From positions 213,933-277,932 of the forward strand of contig NZ_JHZA01000010.1 in assembly GCF_000621165.1 (NCBI RefSeq): a stretch of DNA of 64,000 bases. The letters run 5' to 3'. The stretch comes from Enterovibrio calviensis DSM 14347 (GTDB taxonomy: Bacteria; Pseudomonadota; Gammaproteobacteria; Enterobacterales; Vibrionaceae). Numbering within the stretch: the stretch's first letter is position 1; each line of letters begins with the position of its first letter. This document shows, one piece after another, positions 28,337-37,009 of this stretch. Under the pieces are notes generated by a model. The model saw nothing but the letters and a program-made list of their open reading frames with translations, did no database searches and was not told the origin of the DNA. A program made the translations under genes and the position numbers.

Positions 28337-28843
28337 GTGAAAACGATTCTGCTTTGGATTCAGCGAATAGCAGATGGGGTTGCGGTCACTATGTTGGCCG
28401 CAATGTTCCTTATTTTTTGTGCGCAAATATTCTCCCGCTATGTGCTTAACATGCCCCTCGGTTGGTCGTCTGAGTTACTTCTGACACTCTGGTTATGGGT
28501 CATCTTTTGGGCGGGAGCATTCTGCTTGCGTAACAAAGATCATATTCGCTTTGATCTTCTCTATTTAAACGTACCCGGGAAAGTGCAACGTATCTTTCTC
28601 ATTTTGTCGGCGCTTGGCATCATCATCGGTTTTGGTATCAGCTTTCTTCCGACATGGGATTACATCACTTTTTATAAGATCAAAAAGAGCGCGATCTTGA
28701 AGTGGCGCCTCGACTATGTGTTTAGCATTTACGGGGTTTTCTTGGGTGTCATTATTCTCCGCTACGGTGTTGCACTGATTCAGTATTTGAATCCGAACTA
28801 TAAAGTGCAAGACAGTGACAAGGACGAGCAGGTGGAAGAATGA
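28337..28843 (+). CDS. TRAP transporter small membrane subunit (DctQ)
   Basis: A 168-residue protein with four transmembrane helices, the small permease of a TRAP system. The DctQ motif FSRYVLNMPLGWSSELLLT and the NKDHIRFDLLY segment are clear. It starts with GTG nine bases after the binding-protein gene and overlaps dctM by four bases. Confidence 0.9.
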   Translation: MKTILLWIQRIADGVAVTMLAAMFLIFCAQIFSRYVLNMPLGWSSELLLTLWLWVIFWAGAFCLRNKDHIRFDLLYLNVPGKVQRIFLILSALGIIIGFGISFLPTWDYITFYKIKKSAILKWRLDYVFSIYGVFLGVIILRYGVALIQYLNPNYKVQDSDKDEQVEE

Positions 28844-30135
28844 GTTTGGCGTTAACACTTTGCTTAGTGACAGTGCTTCTTTTGGCTGCCTTTGGTACGC
28901 CAGTATCATTTTCAATGATTATTGGTGCCATCGTGTATCTCGCGGTAAGCGGTCAAGATTTGGCACTGGCGGGTGAGCAAATTATTCAGGGTTTCTACAA
29001 CAGCTTTATTCTTCTGGCTGTTCCATTGTTTATTGCCGCTGCCAATATCATGAATGCAGGCAGTATCACTGACCGACTTCTCCAGTTTTGTGTCGCCATG
29101 GTGGGTCATTTTAGGGGCGGGCTGGGGCACGTGAATATTGTGTCTAGCTTGATATTCTCTGGCATGTCTGGCTCAGCCGTTGCGGATGCCGCGGGGATTG
29201 GGCGCGTTATCATTAACATGATGACGAAAGACGGTCGTTATCCTCCAGCGTATGCTGCGGCGATCACGGCGGCTTCAGCGACGATTGGTCCGATCATCCC
29301 GCCGTCAATTCCCATGGTGATTTATGCCTTGGTGTCGGATACATCGATTGGTTATCTCTTTATTGCCGGCCTCGTTCCTGGGCTGCTGATGGGTATTGTT
29401 CTGATGGGAATGAACGCCTACATGGCAACGAAGATGAATATCGTCAAAGAGCCAAGAACCCCGGTCAAAGATATTCCTAGAATCACGTTCCGTGCGTTGC
29501 CGACCTTGATGATGCCAGCCATTCTGCTATTCGGTATTTATGGTGGCGTGACGACGCCGACAGAAGCTGCGGCAGTTGCTGCTGCGTATGCCTTGTTTCT
29601 TGCTGCTGTTGTTTATCGTTCTATCAGCTTGAAACAACTGTATGCCGCGCTCAAGGAAAGCGCCTACTCGTCGGCTTCGGTTGGTTTGGTGATCGGCTCA
29701 GCGTTGATCTTCAACTACATCATTGCGACAGAGAACGTGCCAACGGCAATTGCCGCACTGATTGATCAGGCTGACTTATCGCCACTGGCGTTTTTGCTGC
29801 TGGTGAATTTGATTTATCTGTTGCTAGGATTCTTGCTGGATGCGACCACGGTAATATTGGTGATAGTGCCGTTGTTTATTCCGGCATGTCGCGAGTTGGG
29901 AATCGACCTTGTTCACTTTGGCGTTATCACGATTGTTAACTTGATGATTGGCTTAATTACGCCACCTTATGGGGTATTGTTGTTCGTGATTAACGGTACA
30001 ACCAAAATCCCATTAGCTGGCATTATCAAACAAGTCATCCCGTTTATTATTGTCTTGTTGGGGGCCCTGATGATCATGATTTTGACTCCTGATGTGGTGC
30101 TGTATGTTCCGCGCCTCATGGGCTATCAGGGATAG
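28840..30135 (+). CDS. TRAP transporter large permease (DctM)
   Basis: A 431-residue membrane protein with about twelve helices forming the Na+-driven elevator domain. Typical segments are FVAVPLF-like LLAVPLFIAAANIM, SSLIFSGMSGSAVADAAGIG, SATIGPIIPPSIPMVIY and GLITPPYGVLLFV. The ATG overlaps the dctQ stop (ATGA). With the SBP and DctQ it forms a complete high-affinity organic acid importer. Confidence 0.94.
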   Translation: MSLALTLCLVTVLLLAAFGTPVSFSMIIGAIVYLAVSGQDLALAGEQIIQGFYNSFILLAVPLFIAAANIMNAGSITDRLLQFCVAMVGHFRGGLGHVNIVSSLIFSGMSGSAVADAAGIGRVIINMMTKDGRYPPAYAAAITAASATIGPIIPPSIPMVIYALVSDTSIGYLFIAGLVPGLLMGIVLMGMNAYMATKMNIVKEPRTPVKDIPRITFRALPTLMMPAILLFGIYGGVTTPTEAAAVAAAYALFLAAVVYRSISLKQLYAALKESAYSSASVGLVIGSALIFNYIIATENVPTAIAALIDQADLSPLAFLLLVNLIYLLLGFLLDATTVILVIVPLFIPACRELGIDLVHFGVITIVNLMIGLITPPYGVLLFVINGTTKIPLAGIIKQVIPFIIVLLGALMIMILTPDVVLYVPRLMGYQG

Positions 30136-30247
30136 CCATGTGGCTGGTTGATTGGCTGATGGCTAACTGATTACAAAAAGCGTGGTCAGCTTGGTTTTGA
30201 AGTCATCGTGGTCATAACGTACGTAGTCAACATCAAAACGTAACACT

Positions 30248-30277
30248 AAAAGAGAGGGCTAAATGCCTTCTCTTTTT
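30248..30277. terminator. Bidirectional terminator between dctM and the AraC gene
   Basis: AAAAGAGA-G-GGC and GCC-T-TCTCTTTT pair around a five-base loop, with T runs on both strands. It covers the stop codon of the convergent AraC-family gene. Confidence 0.75.
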
Positions 30278-31203
30278 TGTTGTTGTCGAATTTCTGCTGG
30301 TGTTTTGCCTAGTTCTCGCGTTAATGCCCGACTGAGGGTCCTGCCGGAGGTAAAGCCAAGTGAATTCGCTATTTTGTCCATTGAGTCGTTGGTGTAACGA
30401 ATCGCATTGTAAGCTTTGAGGCGGCGCCAGTGATTCAGGTATGCAATTGGCGCGATCCCGAGCGAATCTTGGAAGTGACGAACAAGCGTGGCTTTTGACA
30501 TACCAATCTCGCTGCCGAGTGCTTCTAGGGTCCAATCGTGTTGTGGATTTTGATGCATGAGCATAAGCGCTTGGTGAATGCGTTTGTCATGGATAACACG
30601 TAAGAAACTGTAGTTTTCAGTATTTTCGTTGAAAAACTGCATCAAAATCTTCAAAAATAGAATTTCTGTAAGCTTATCGATGCTTGGGTTTCTATGAATG
30701 CCACTCTCTCTAATTTCTTGATCAATAAGCATAACCAGCTTCCAGATGACGCTGTTGTGGTTGACGCCTTGAACATGAATAACAGTAGGTAATGCGTCCA
30801 ATATTGGGTGCGTTAGCCCTTCATCAAACTCAACAAGACCGCACATTAATCTATGGGTTTTTGGGCCAGTTTGAAAAAGTGGTGTGCCTAACTCACAAGC
30901 ATTAACCGCCTGACTACTTGGTATTTTTTTGTTACTCGGATTATCAGCGATCCAATGACTGTCTCCCTTGGGGAGCATGAAGATATCCATTTCATTGGCT
31001 TTGACGTTCGATGTGCTTTCTGCACCAACGTAGAGTTCTCCCTTTAGTGCAATATGAAAGCGAGGATACTTGCGCTTTTCTAGTGATATTCCCCATGGAG
31101 CGCTAAGGTCGGAACTGAAGAAAATCGTTCCTCGAAATTTAAGTGTTTCAATGATATCGGTGAATAAATTGAATGTGTTTACGTCTTTGATTCCTTTGGA
31201 CAC
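30259..31203 (-). CDS. AraC-family transcriptional regulator (cupin_6 type)
   Basis: A 314-residue regulator with an N-terminal cupin_6 ligand domain (GTIFFSSDLSAPWGISLE, FHIALKGELYV, FMLPKGDSHWI) and a C-terminal AraC DNA-binding domain (LEALGSEIGMSKATLVRHFQ, then MDKIANSLGFTSGRTLSRAL). The start is GTG, preceded by GAGGG. It is divergent, by 100 bases, from two cytochrome P460-like genes and is their likely regulator (inference). Confidence 0.85.
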   Translation of the reverse strand: MSKGIKDVNTFNLFTDIIETLKFRGTIFFSSDLSAPWGISLEKRKYPRFHIALKGELYVGAESTSNVKANEMDIFMLPKGDSHWIADNPSNKKIPSSQAVNACELGTPLFQTGPKTHRLMCGLVEFDEGLTHPILDALPTVIHVQGVNHNSVIWKLVMLIDQEIRESGIHRNPSIDKLTEILFLKILMQFFNENTENYSFLRVIHDKRIHQALMLMHQNPQHDWTLEALGSEIGMSKATLVRHFQDSLGIAPIAYLNHWRRLKAYNAIRYTNDSMDKIANSLGFTSGRTLSRALTRELGKTPAEIRQQQKREGI

Positions 31204-31303
31204 AGATCTGATTCCCTCGGCAGCCCTTGGTTTTCCTACTTTAGCTTAGACTATGGCGGAGCGCTTAAAATTTGCGCGTTCAAACTGTAAGTGAGGTGAG
31301 AAA

Positions 31304-31930
31304 ATGGACAGAAAAACAATAAGCTCAAAAACTCTACGTCGCTCTTTGTGTATTGGAGCAATCTTATTAGGAGGAGCGACTTCAACAACATCAGCGATGG
31401 CTGAAGAATATTTCTCGGTAGTTGATGGCGAATTGCAACGACCAACGGGTTATCGTGAGTGGGTTTATGTCGGTACTCCTGTCACCCCTAACGATATGAA
31501 CAATGGTAAAGCCGCGTTTCCAGAGCACCACAACGTGTACATCGACCCAACCAGCTGGTCTCACTGGAAGAAAACTGGCGAATTTCGTGATGGCACTATT
31601 ATCATCAAAGAGTTGGTGGCTGTCGGCTCAAAAGCGGCAGTGAGCGGCGCAGGTTATTTTCAGGGTGATTTCATCGGATTGGAAGCGACCATCAAAAGTA
31701 CGTCAATCAACCCTAATGAACCGGGAAACTGGTCTTACTACAGCTTCTCTACGCCAGACCATAAATCGTTAACTGACACGGCGAAGGCTTTCCCAGCCGC
31801 CGCGTGTAATGCGTGTCACGCAGCTGCCGCTGCAGACGATTTCGTGTTTACCCAATACTATCCGGTTCTTCGTGCTGGTAAAGGCGCGGGTATGTTGGCG
31901 ACGGGCGGTCACACGTCTTCGTTGAAATAG
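31304..31930 (+). CDS. Periplasmic cytochrome P460-like protein (copy 1)
   Basis: A 208-residue exported haem protein. A signal peptide (cut near AMA-EEY) is followed by the cytochrome P460 domain: PTGYREWVYVGTP, HNVYIDPTSW, GTIIIKELVAV and the C-terminal haem c site CNACHAAAAADDFVF. Known P460 enzymes oxidise hydroxylamine or detoxify NO, and related cytochromes c'-beta bind NO; which applies is uncertain. GAGGTGAG precedes the ATG. Twelve bases separate it from a paralogue. Confidence 0.85.
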   Translation: MDRKTISSKTLRRSLCIGAILLGGATSTTSAMAEEYFSVVDGELQRPTGYREWVYVGTPVTPNDMNNGKAAFPEHHNVYIDPTSWSHWKKTGEFRDGTIIIKELVAVGSKAAVSGAGYFQGDFIGLEATIKSTSINPNEPGNWSYYSFSTPDHKSLTDTAKAFPAAACNACHAAAAADDFVFTQYYPVLRAGKGAGMLATGGHTSSLK

Positions 31931-31942
31931 AGGAGCGGCATA

Positions 31943-32491
31943 ATGAAGAAGACCTTTATTGCTGCATTGCTTGTGAGTGTCGCAGCATCAGGTGTAAGTA
32001 TCGCTGCCACGAGTGGTGGCTTTTCACCTATTGTGGATGACAAGGGCGCGATCAGTTTCCCTCAAGATTTTCGAACGGACATGGTGCATTTAGGCTCATG
32101 GTTTGTTCCAGAGGGCGGCGCGAGCGGCTTCCATGGCGTTTACACCGAAAAATCGACGGTAGACGCTTACCGTAAGACGGGAAAATTCCCAGACGGTGCC
32201 ACACTGGTGAAAGAGCTGCGAGCACATAATAGTGGCAATTACACCACGGGTTCTGACGTTAGCCATGAGACTGCGAGCCTTAAACAGTGGTTTGTGATGG
32301 TGAAAGACAGCACAGGTCGTTTTTCTGACAATGGTTCTTGGGGGGATGGTTGGGGATGGGCATTGTTCAAGCCTGACAATCTGACGACCAATGCTTCATC
32401 AGATTACAAAACGGATTGCTTGGGTTGTCATATACCAGCCAAAGACAACGATTGGATTTATACCGAAGCGTATCCAATTTTGGCCGAGTAA
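31943..32491 (+). CDS. Periplasmic cytochrome P460-like protein (copy 2)
   Basis: A 182-residue paralogue of the preceding gene, with signal peptide (cut near IAA-TSG), FRTDMVHLGSWFVPEG, GATLVKELRAHN and the haem site CLGCHIPAKDNDWIYT. Sequence differs clearly from copy 1 outside the motifs, so the duplication is old or the two were acquired separately. AGGAG precedes the ATG. The pair form a two-gene operon ending in a terminator. Confidence 0.85.
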   Translation: MKKTFIAALLVSVAASGVSIAATSGGFSPIVDDKGAISFPQDFRTDMVHLGSWFVPEGGASGFHGVYTEKSTVDAYRKTGKFPDGATLVKELRAHNSGNYTTGSDVSHETASLKQWFVMVKDSTGRFSDNGSWGDGWGWALFKPDNLTTNASSDYKTDCLGCHIPAKDNDWIYTEAYPILAE

Positions 32492-32528
32492 CGCTCAACG
32501 ACCAACGACCAACAAGATACTAAGATAT

Positions 32529-32555
32529 AAACCAGCCTTTATGGCTGGTTTTATT
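32529..32555 (+). terminator. Terminator after the P460 pair
   Basis: AAACCAGCC and GGCTGGTTT pair around TTTAT, followed by TATTG. Confidence 0.75.
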
Positions 32556-32572
32556 GCTTTTTGCTTTTACTT

Positions 32573-32596
32573 GTTGGTGTTGGTGTTGGTGTTGCT
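32573..32596. repeat. Short GTTGGT repeat
   Basis: Three exact GTTGGT units and one GTTGCT between the P460 terminator and the hiuH stop codon. Confidence 0.7.
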
Positions 32597-32608
32597 GTTT
32601 GCGAATCG

Positions 32609-32962
32609 CTAACTTCCGCGATAGGTAGAATAACCGTAAGGCGACACCAACAAAGGAACATGTAAGTGTTGGTTTTCGTCCGAGATACCAAACCGAATCA
32701 CGATTTCGTCCAGAAAGGGAACAGGGTCGAGCGTGGTGTTGGTTGCTCGAAAATACGCCGCGGTCGAAAAAACAAGCTGATAGAGACCAGAGGTGAAGGC
32801 ATCGTCTATCAACAAAGGGGCGTTTGTTCTGCCATCATCGTTAGTGATGGTGGTCAGCAGAGGTTGAAGTCCGTCATCGTCGATGCGATAGAGAGAGACT
32901 TTGATACCTTGGGCAGGCTTACCGTTTGCGGTATCGAGGACATGCGTTGTGAGCTTTCCCAT
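32609..32962 (-). CDS. hiuH: 5-hydroxyisourate hydrolase
   Basis: A 117-residue transthyretin-like enzyme that hydrolyses 5-hydroxyisourate in urate breakdown. It opens LTTHVLDTANGKPAQGI, has the internal RTNAPLL arginine region and ends in the diagnostic YRGS. No signal peptide, so cytoplasmic. The rest of the urate pathway is not in this window; adenine deaminase at 5026 is the only other purine gene. Confidence 0.95.
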   Translation of the reverse strand: MGKLTTHVLDTANGKPAQGIKVSLYRIDDDGLQPLLTTITNDDGRTNAPLLIDDAFTSGLYQLVFSTAAYFRATNTTLDPVPFLDEIVIRFGISDENQHLHVPLLVSPYGYSTYRGS

Positions 32963-33163
32963 CTACAATCACCTTTGAGCGTTTTGCCGAGCGGCACATA
33001 AACGTTGCGTCATCATTCATTTAAAATTTAGCATTTCATCGGTGTGGTTTCTAACGCGATTCGTTCAATACGTGCGCAGAGGCATGTTGAGTGTGATGGG
33101 GACTTTTAATGACGTGATGAGAGTTCGAATAGACAGGCGAATGTAGGTGAGGAGCCAAGAAAC

Positions 33164-33196
33164 AAAAAGGGCGAACACCGAGGTGTTTCGCCCTTT
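33164..33196 (-). terminator. Terminator after the MFS gene
   Basis: AAAGGGCGA(A)CACC pairs with GGTG(TT)TCGCCCTTT; on the minus strand the stem ends in TTTTTG. It lies about 60 bases past the MFS stop codon. Confidence 0.8.
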
Positions 33197-33257
33197 CAAC
33201 TCGCAGATTATCGGGTCAAGACTTAAGCGCATGACCGAATCATTGAATCAATATTAT

Positions 33258-34472
33258 TTACGCAGTCGCGGGCTGCAAAGCAGGGCGCACTAGCGGTTTG
33301 TCATTGATTGGTAGGTGCAGTAGCGCCGCGGCTAACGCCAACACCACGGTTGCCCACCAAATAGGTTCGTACGAACCGTAATAGTCGAACACGCGACCAC
33401 CAACCCACGCACCAAGGAAGCTACCAATTTGGTGAGTGAAGAACACCAAGCCGTATAGCGTCGACATATACCGCGCACCGAAGATTTGTCTTACCAAACC
33501 TGACGTCAGTGGCACGGTACCTAGCCAACAGAAACCAATAGCTGCGCCAAAGACTATGGCGGTTTCGCTGGTCAGTGGCAATGTGACAAACAATGCCAGC
33601 ACGACAGAGCGCATGACGTAGAGGCTTGTCATGACATAGCGCTTGTTGAATTTGTCGCCCATCACGCCCCAAAAATACGAGCCAAAGATATTGAAAATGC
33701 CGACGTAAGCAAGCGCCATGGCGGCTGTGTTGCCCGGCAAGCCTTTGTCTGCAATGTAGCTTGGCAAGTGGGTAGCAATAAACATGACCTGAAAACCACA
33801 AACGAAAAAGCCAGCATGGATGAACCAATAGCCCGGATGTCGGAAGGCTTCAGCCAAAGCTTGACGCAGGGTTTGAGTGTCAGCTGTTGTTTGAGATTGT
33901 CCCTGACTAGGTGCAGCTTTCATGAATGCTGAGAACGCAATCATCAAGGTACATAGCACGGCAAATACCTGCATCGCCGTTTGCCAATCATAGTGTGCAA
34001 GCAAACTTTGCGCGCCAGGGATCACGGCAAACATACCGAATGAACCCGCAGCGGTGGTCAGGCCAAAAGCTTTCGCCGTGTGTTCTGCTGGCACGACTTT
34101 CGCCACCGCACCCAACACAATCACATAGCTGGTTGCGCTAAGACCTAGACCGACGAGCACGCCAATAGACAGGTAAAGAATACCTGAGCTGGTGGCGATA
34201 GATGTCAGATATAAGCCGAGACCATACGCGATACCGCCTGCGGCGATAATGCGTTTTGAGCCGAAGCGATCAGCTGCCATACCGATAAAGGGTTGGAACA
34301 TGCCAAACATGAGGTTTTGTAGGGCAATGGCAAGGCTGAAAAATTCACGTCCTGATTGAAACGTGTCGCTGATTGGCATCATGAAAATGCCGAAAGATTG
34401 CCTGATCCCTAGGCTGATAATCAAAATCCCTATCCCCAGCCAGACAAGAAGTGGGAACCGGAAAATACTCAT
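33258..34472 (-). CDS. MFS transporter (monocarboxylate/CynX-like)
   Basis: A 404-residue major facilitator with twelve helices. The loop motifs GMAADRFGSKRI (TM2-3) and GVMGDKFNKRYV (TM8-9) are clear, and the N-terminus LGIRQSFGIFMMPISD is typical of organic-anion MFS carriers. Substrate unknown; no catabolic gene is adjacent. The short ORF at 34530 lies upstream on the same strand. Confidence 0.83.
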   Translation of the reverse strand: MSIFRFPLLVWLGIGILIISLGIRQSFGIFMMPISDTFQSGREFFSLAIALQNLMFGMFQPFIGMAADRFGSKRIIAAGGIAYGLGLYLTSIATSSGILYLSIGVLVGLGLSATSYVIVLGAVAKVVPAEHTAKAFGLTTAAGSFGMFAVIPGAQSLLAHYDWQTAMQVFAVLCTLMIAFSAFMKAAPSQGQSQTTADTQTLRQALAEAFRHPGYWFIHAGFFVCGFQVMFIATHLPSYIADKGLPGNTAAMALAYVGIFNIFGSYFWGVMGDKFNKRYVMTSLYVMRSVVLALFVTLPLTSETAIVFGAAIGFCWLGTVPLTSGLVRQIFGARYMSTLYGLVFFTHQIGSFLGAWVGGRVFDYYGSYEPIWWATVVLALAAALLHLPINDKPLVRPALQPATA

Positions 34473-34853
34473 AGGTGTACCTTAAAATGTAATTAAAACA
34501 GGGGTGTCGTTAGGTCGCAGTCGCTCGCGTTACTCGTGATGTCCGACATGATGGCGTTGATGACAACCTCCATCCACGGCGTAGTCTGAGAGCGCGCGTT
34601 GCAGTGGCGCACAATGATGAACTGCGACCAACGTAATGATCAGCACAACTAACCAGCGGGATAATTGCGCGAATAGTGTTTGCGAGTTCATAACGTTCCC
34701 AAGTGCAGAAAGGCGCGTAGAGTAGTGGTAGTGAGATTATGAAGCAAATGAATTAGATGCAGAAAGGTCATGCATAAAACGCATGACCTTGAGATAACTT
34801 GATGAGAGACCGCAAACTTTCGTTTGCCAAGGCAAGTAGATAGTGCCTAGACC
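34473..34853. other. Intergenic region with a small His-rich ORF and an inverted repeat
   Basis: About 380 bases. It holds the 53-codon ORF at 34530-34691 and an inverted repeat AAGGTCATGC-N7-GCATGACCTT at 34765-34791, which lacks a T tract and could be an operator or weak terminator downstream of the sulfotransferase gene. Confidence 0.4.
34530..34691 (-). CDS. Putative 53-residue membrane protein with His-rich tail
   Basis: A short frame, MNSQTLFAQLSRWLVVLIIT..., with one transmembrane segment (about residues 12-28) followed by VHHCAP and a C-terminal tail CHQRHHVGHHE. The histidine and cysteine residues could bind a metal. Only a weak GGGA lies upstream of the ATG. It is codirectional with the MFS gene 57 bases downstream. 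It is not similar to any family I recognise; may be chance. Confidence 0.35.
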   Translation of the reverse strand: MNSQTLFAQLSRWLVVLIITLVAVHHCAPLQRALSDYAVDGGCHQRHHVGHHE

Positions 34854-35741
34854 CTAGTGAGATGGACACCAAGTGTAGACGGTATTGATATCGGTGGCCG
34901 GCATTTTAAGAACCTTATTACTGCCTCGAATTTCATTATTTTTCAACACAGTGTCTATGGTTTTGCTTTCTGATAGCTTGGCGTGAGCCAGAATTTTGGC
35001 CACAGTATCTTGCGGCTTTTTCACGAAGTCTTCGTATTCCACGGTGATCATGTCGATGTCTAATTCTTTCGCTTCTTGTTTGGTTGTTTGCATCAACTTA
35101 TTCAATTGAAAAGCAGTGCCAGCAACTGCATGGTCTCGCAGCATGTCGTATTGGGCGAGTTCTTGAAGTGAATATGCACCGCGCCACCAAAGCAAGCGCC
35201 GGCCTTGATACTCCCATTCCTCTGAGTTGGTCATGGAATGCACGGTAGAGGCAGGGTCGCGGATAACGTTCACAAACTTGGCGTCGGGAAAAATACTGTG
35301 AAGGAAGCAAAGCCGTGATGGGCCAGTGAAGCGCAGTCCGAGGCGTTCTTTCTGTGAAAGCGCGAGGCGTGCCTCTAGCACATCTTTAATGGAAGAAATT
35401 TCAAGTGGCGTAGCATGCTTTCCACGTAAAAAGCCTCGTTCAAAGTCGATGTCATCTCGTGTTACGTCATCCCAAAAAGACATCGCATCGGTCGGAACGG
35501 GGGAGAATTCTTTCGCAATGCTGCCTAACAGAGAGGAAGAGTGCACCGCATGATTTCGCCAGCGTGTGGTGTGCTGAAAGAGACGATGTTGAAATTGCGA
35601 ACGCGGGTGTTTTTCGAAGTTCTTATCAAGCCAACAAAGATCACTGTGATGAAAGACGATATCCGAAATTAAGTTCACCCCCGAGCGAGGCGGGCCGACA
35701 AAAATCAGGGGCTGACTCAACACTGTGGTCTTGGTATTCAT
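34854..35741 (-). CDS. Sulfotransferase family protein
   Basis: A 295-residue P-loop sulfotransferase. The PAPS 5'-phosphosulfate loop is FVGPPRSGVNLI near residue 15 and the 3'-phosphate site is FVNVIRDPASTVHSM in the middle, with VEYEDFVKKPQDTV following. The fold uses PAPS to sulfate a glycan, lipid or small molecule; the acceptor is unknown. It stands alone between the MFS and the glutamine amidotransferase genes. Confidence 0.82.
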   Translation of the reverse strand: MNTKTTVLSQPLIFVGPPRSGVNLISDIVFHHSDLCWLDKNFEKHPRSQFQHRLFQHTTRWRNHAVHSSSLLGSIAKEFSPVPTDAMSFWDDVTRDDIDFERGFLRGKHATPLEISSIKDVLEARLALSQKERLGLRFTGPSRLCFLHSIFPDAKFVNVIRDPASTVHSMTNSEEWEYQGRRLLWWRGAYSLQELAQYDMLRDHAVAGTAFQLNKLMQTTKQEAKELDIDMITVEYEDFVKKPQDTVAKILAHAKLSESKTIDTVLKNNEIRGSNKVLKMPATDINTVYTWCPSH

Positions 35742-35853
35742 ACGAACGCTCCTTCAACGAGATATTGATGAGGGAGCAATTTGAATGCCAGAGTGTTACA
35801 TATTATAAATCAATGACTTATTGTCGTATGCAGTACGGCGTGGCAACTTGGGT

Positions 35854-35877
35854 TGCAATTTGAAAAGACAAATTGCA
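35854..35877. terminator. Inverted repeat, possible terminator of the amidotransferase gene
   Basis: TGCAATTTG and CAAATTGCA form perfect nine-base arms around AAAAGA, 25 bases past the amidotransferase stop. There is no long T run, so termination is uncertain. Confidence 0.4.
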
Positions 35878-35901
35878 CAAGCAGACGCCGATTTCACTTT
35901 G

Positions 35902-36645
35902 TTAGTGAGATGAAGAGGCCGACTGATTTTGTTGCGCGATGAACTGATGCAGTGCGCTGATCACAAGGTCACGATCGCCGCCGCCAAATTGCTTTATAGA
36001 TGCAATGGCTTGATCAACGGTGTCATCACCCGCTTTATCTCTTAATCGTTCAATCAGTTGAATGAGAAAGTCAGGCGTGAATTCTGGGTGGCACTGCATG
36101 GTCAGCACGTGTTGGTCTTTTGCTGTTATCGCGATTGGGCAAAAGTCAGAGCCTGCAATGACAGAAAACGCGGGCGCAGGCTCTTGTACCTGATCTTGAT
36201 GGCAAGCGATCAAATTGAGTGCATCTGGTGCTTCACTTTGGGTAAAGCCATATTGGTCATGCTTGAGGTTTTCGATGGGGTAGACACCCATGCCCCAGCC
36301 TTTGTCTGATTTTGCCACCTTACCCCCGAGGGCATGATGAATCAGTTGATGACCAAAACACACGCCGATGAGTGGGCGACGTTGAGCATGGCATTGTTGA
36401 ACAAACTTACTGACAGCGCCAATCCAAGGCTCATTGTCATAAACACCCCATTTACTGCCTGTGACTATCCAGATGTCACATTCGTCAGGATGTTTAGGAT
36501 AGTGTTGTTCGAAACAGCGATACGTTTCATAACAGGATATTGCACTGCCATGAAGCATGCGTTTGAAGGCATCGTCGTAATGGCCATAGGTAGGAATGGA
36601 ATCGGGATAGTGATCATCACAGAGTAGAATGCCTAGTTTCATCAT
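35902..36645 (-). CDS. Class I glutamine amidotransferase-like protein
   Basis: A 247-residue stand-alone GATase (YfeJ/GMP synthase-like). The nucleophile elbow IGVCFGHQLIHHALGG and the catalytic His-Glu QCHPEFTP are both intact, so glutamine or gamma-glutamyl hydrolysis is likely. The start is one of two adjacent ATG codons after AGGAGCG. No synthase partner is adjacent. A palindrome TTATGCC-N5-GGCATAA lies about 65 bases upstream. Confidence 0.82.
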   Translation of the reverse strand: MMKLGILLCDDHYPDSIPTYGHYDDAFKRMLHGSAISCYETYRCFEQHYPKHPDECDIWIVTGSKWGVYDNEPWIGAVSKFVQQCHAQRRPLIGVCFGHQLIHHALGGKVAKSDKGWGMGVYPIENLKHDQYGFTQSEAPDALNLIACHQDQVQEPAPAFSVIAGSDFCPIAITAKDQHVLTMQCHPEFTPDFLIQLIERLRDKAGDDTVDQAIASIKQFGGGDRDLVISALHQFIAQQNQSASSSH

Positions 36646-37009
36646 CGGCTTTGCGCTCCTTGCACGTTATGGTGATTATTTGTTATCCATTTCACTATTA
36701 AGCATATTTTATGCCTTTTTGGCATAATTCAGTGTACTGATAACTAGATATACAAACATTTACCCCGAGAATGGGGTTCAATTCTAACTCACTGTCGTGA
36801 ATGAGTTTTTTATTTTAAGTTTTTGATTAAGACCAAATTTAACGACTGTGATGGTTAATTTGTGACTAAATGGATCTAAAAACATGCTCTCTTACACAGA
36901 ATCAAAGTGTTCGGTCTTTTATTGTTAGGTTAAACTCAAGTAAGATGCAGCACAAAGTCGAGCGCCATACTGGCGCATGGCGAGCCAAAATCATAGTGGA
37001 GAAACAAGC
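36646..37009. other. Intergenic region between amidotransferase and uvrY
   Basis: Divergent promoter region of about 360 bases. Holds the inverted repeat TTATGCC-TTTTT-GGCATAA (36709-36727), a possible operator for the amidotransferase gene. Nothing else is recognised. Confidence 0.35.
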
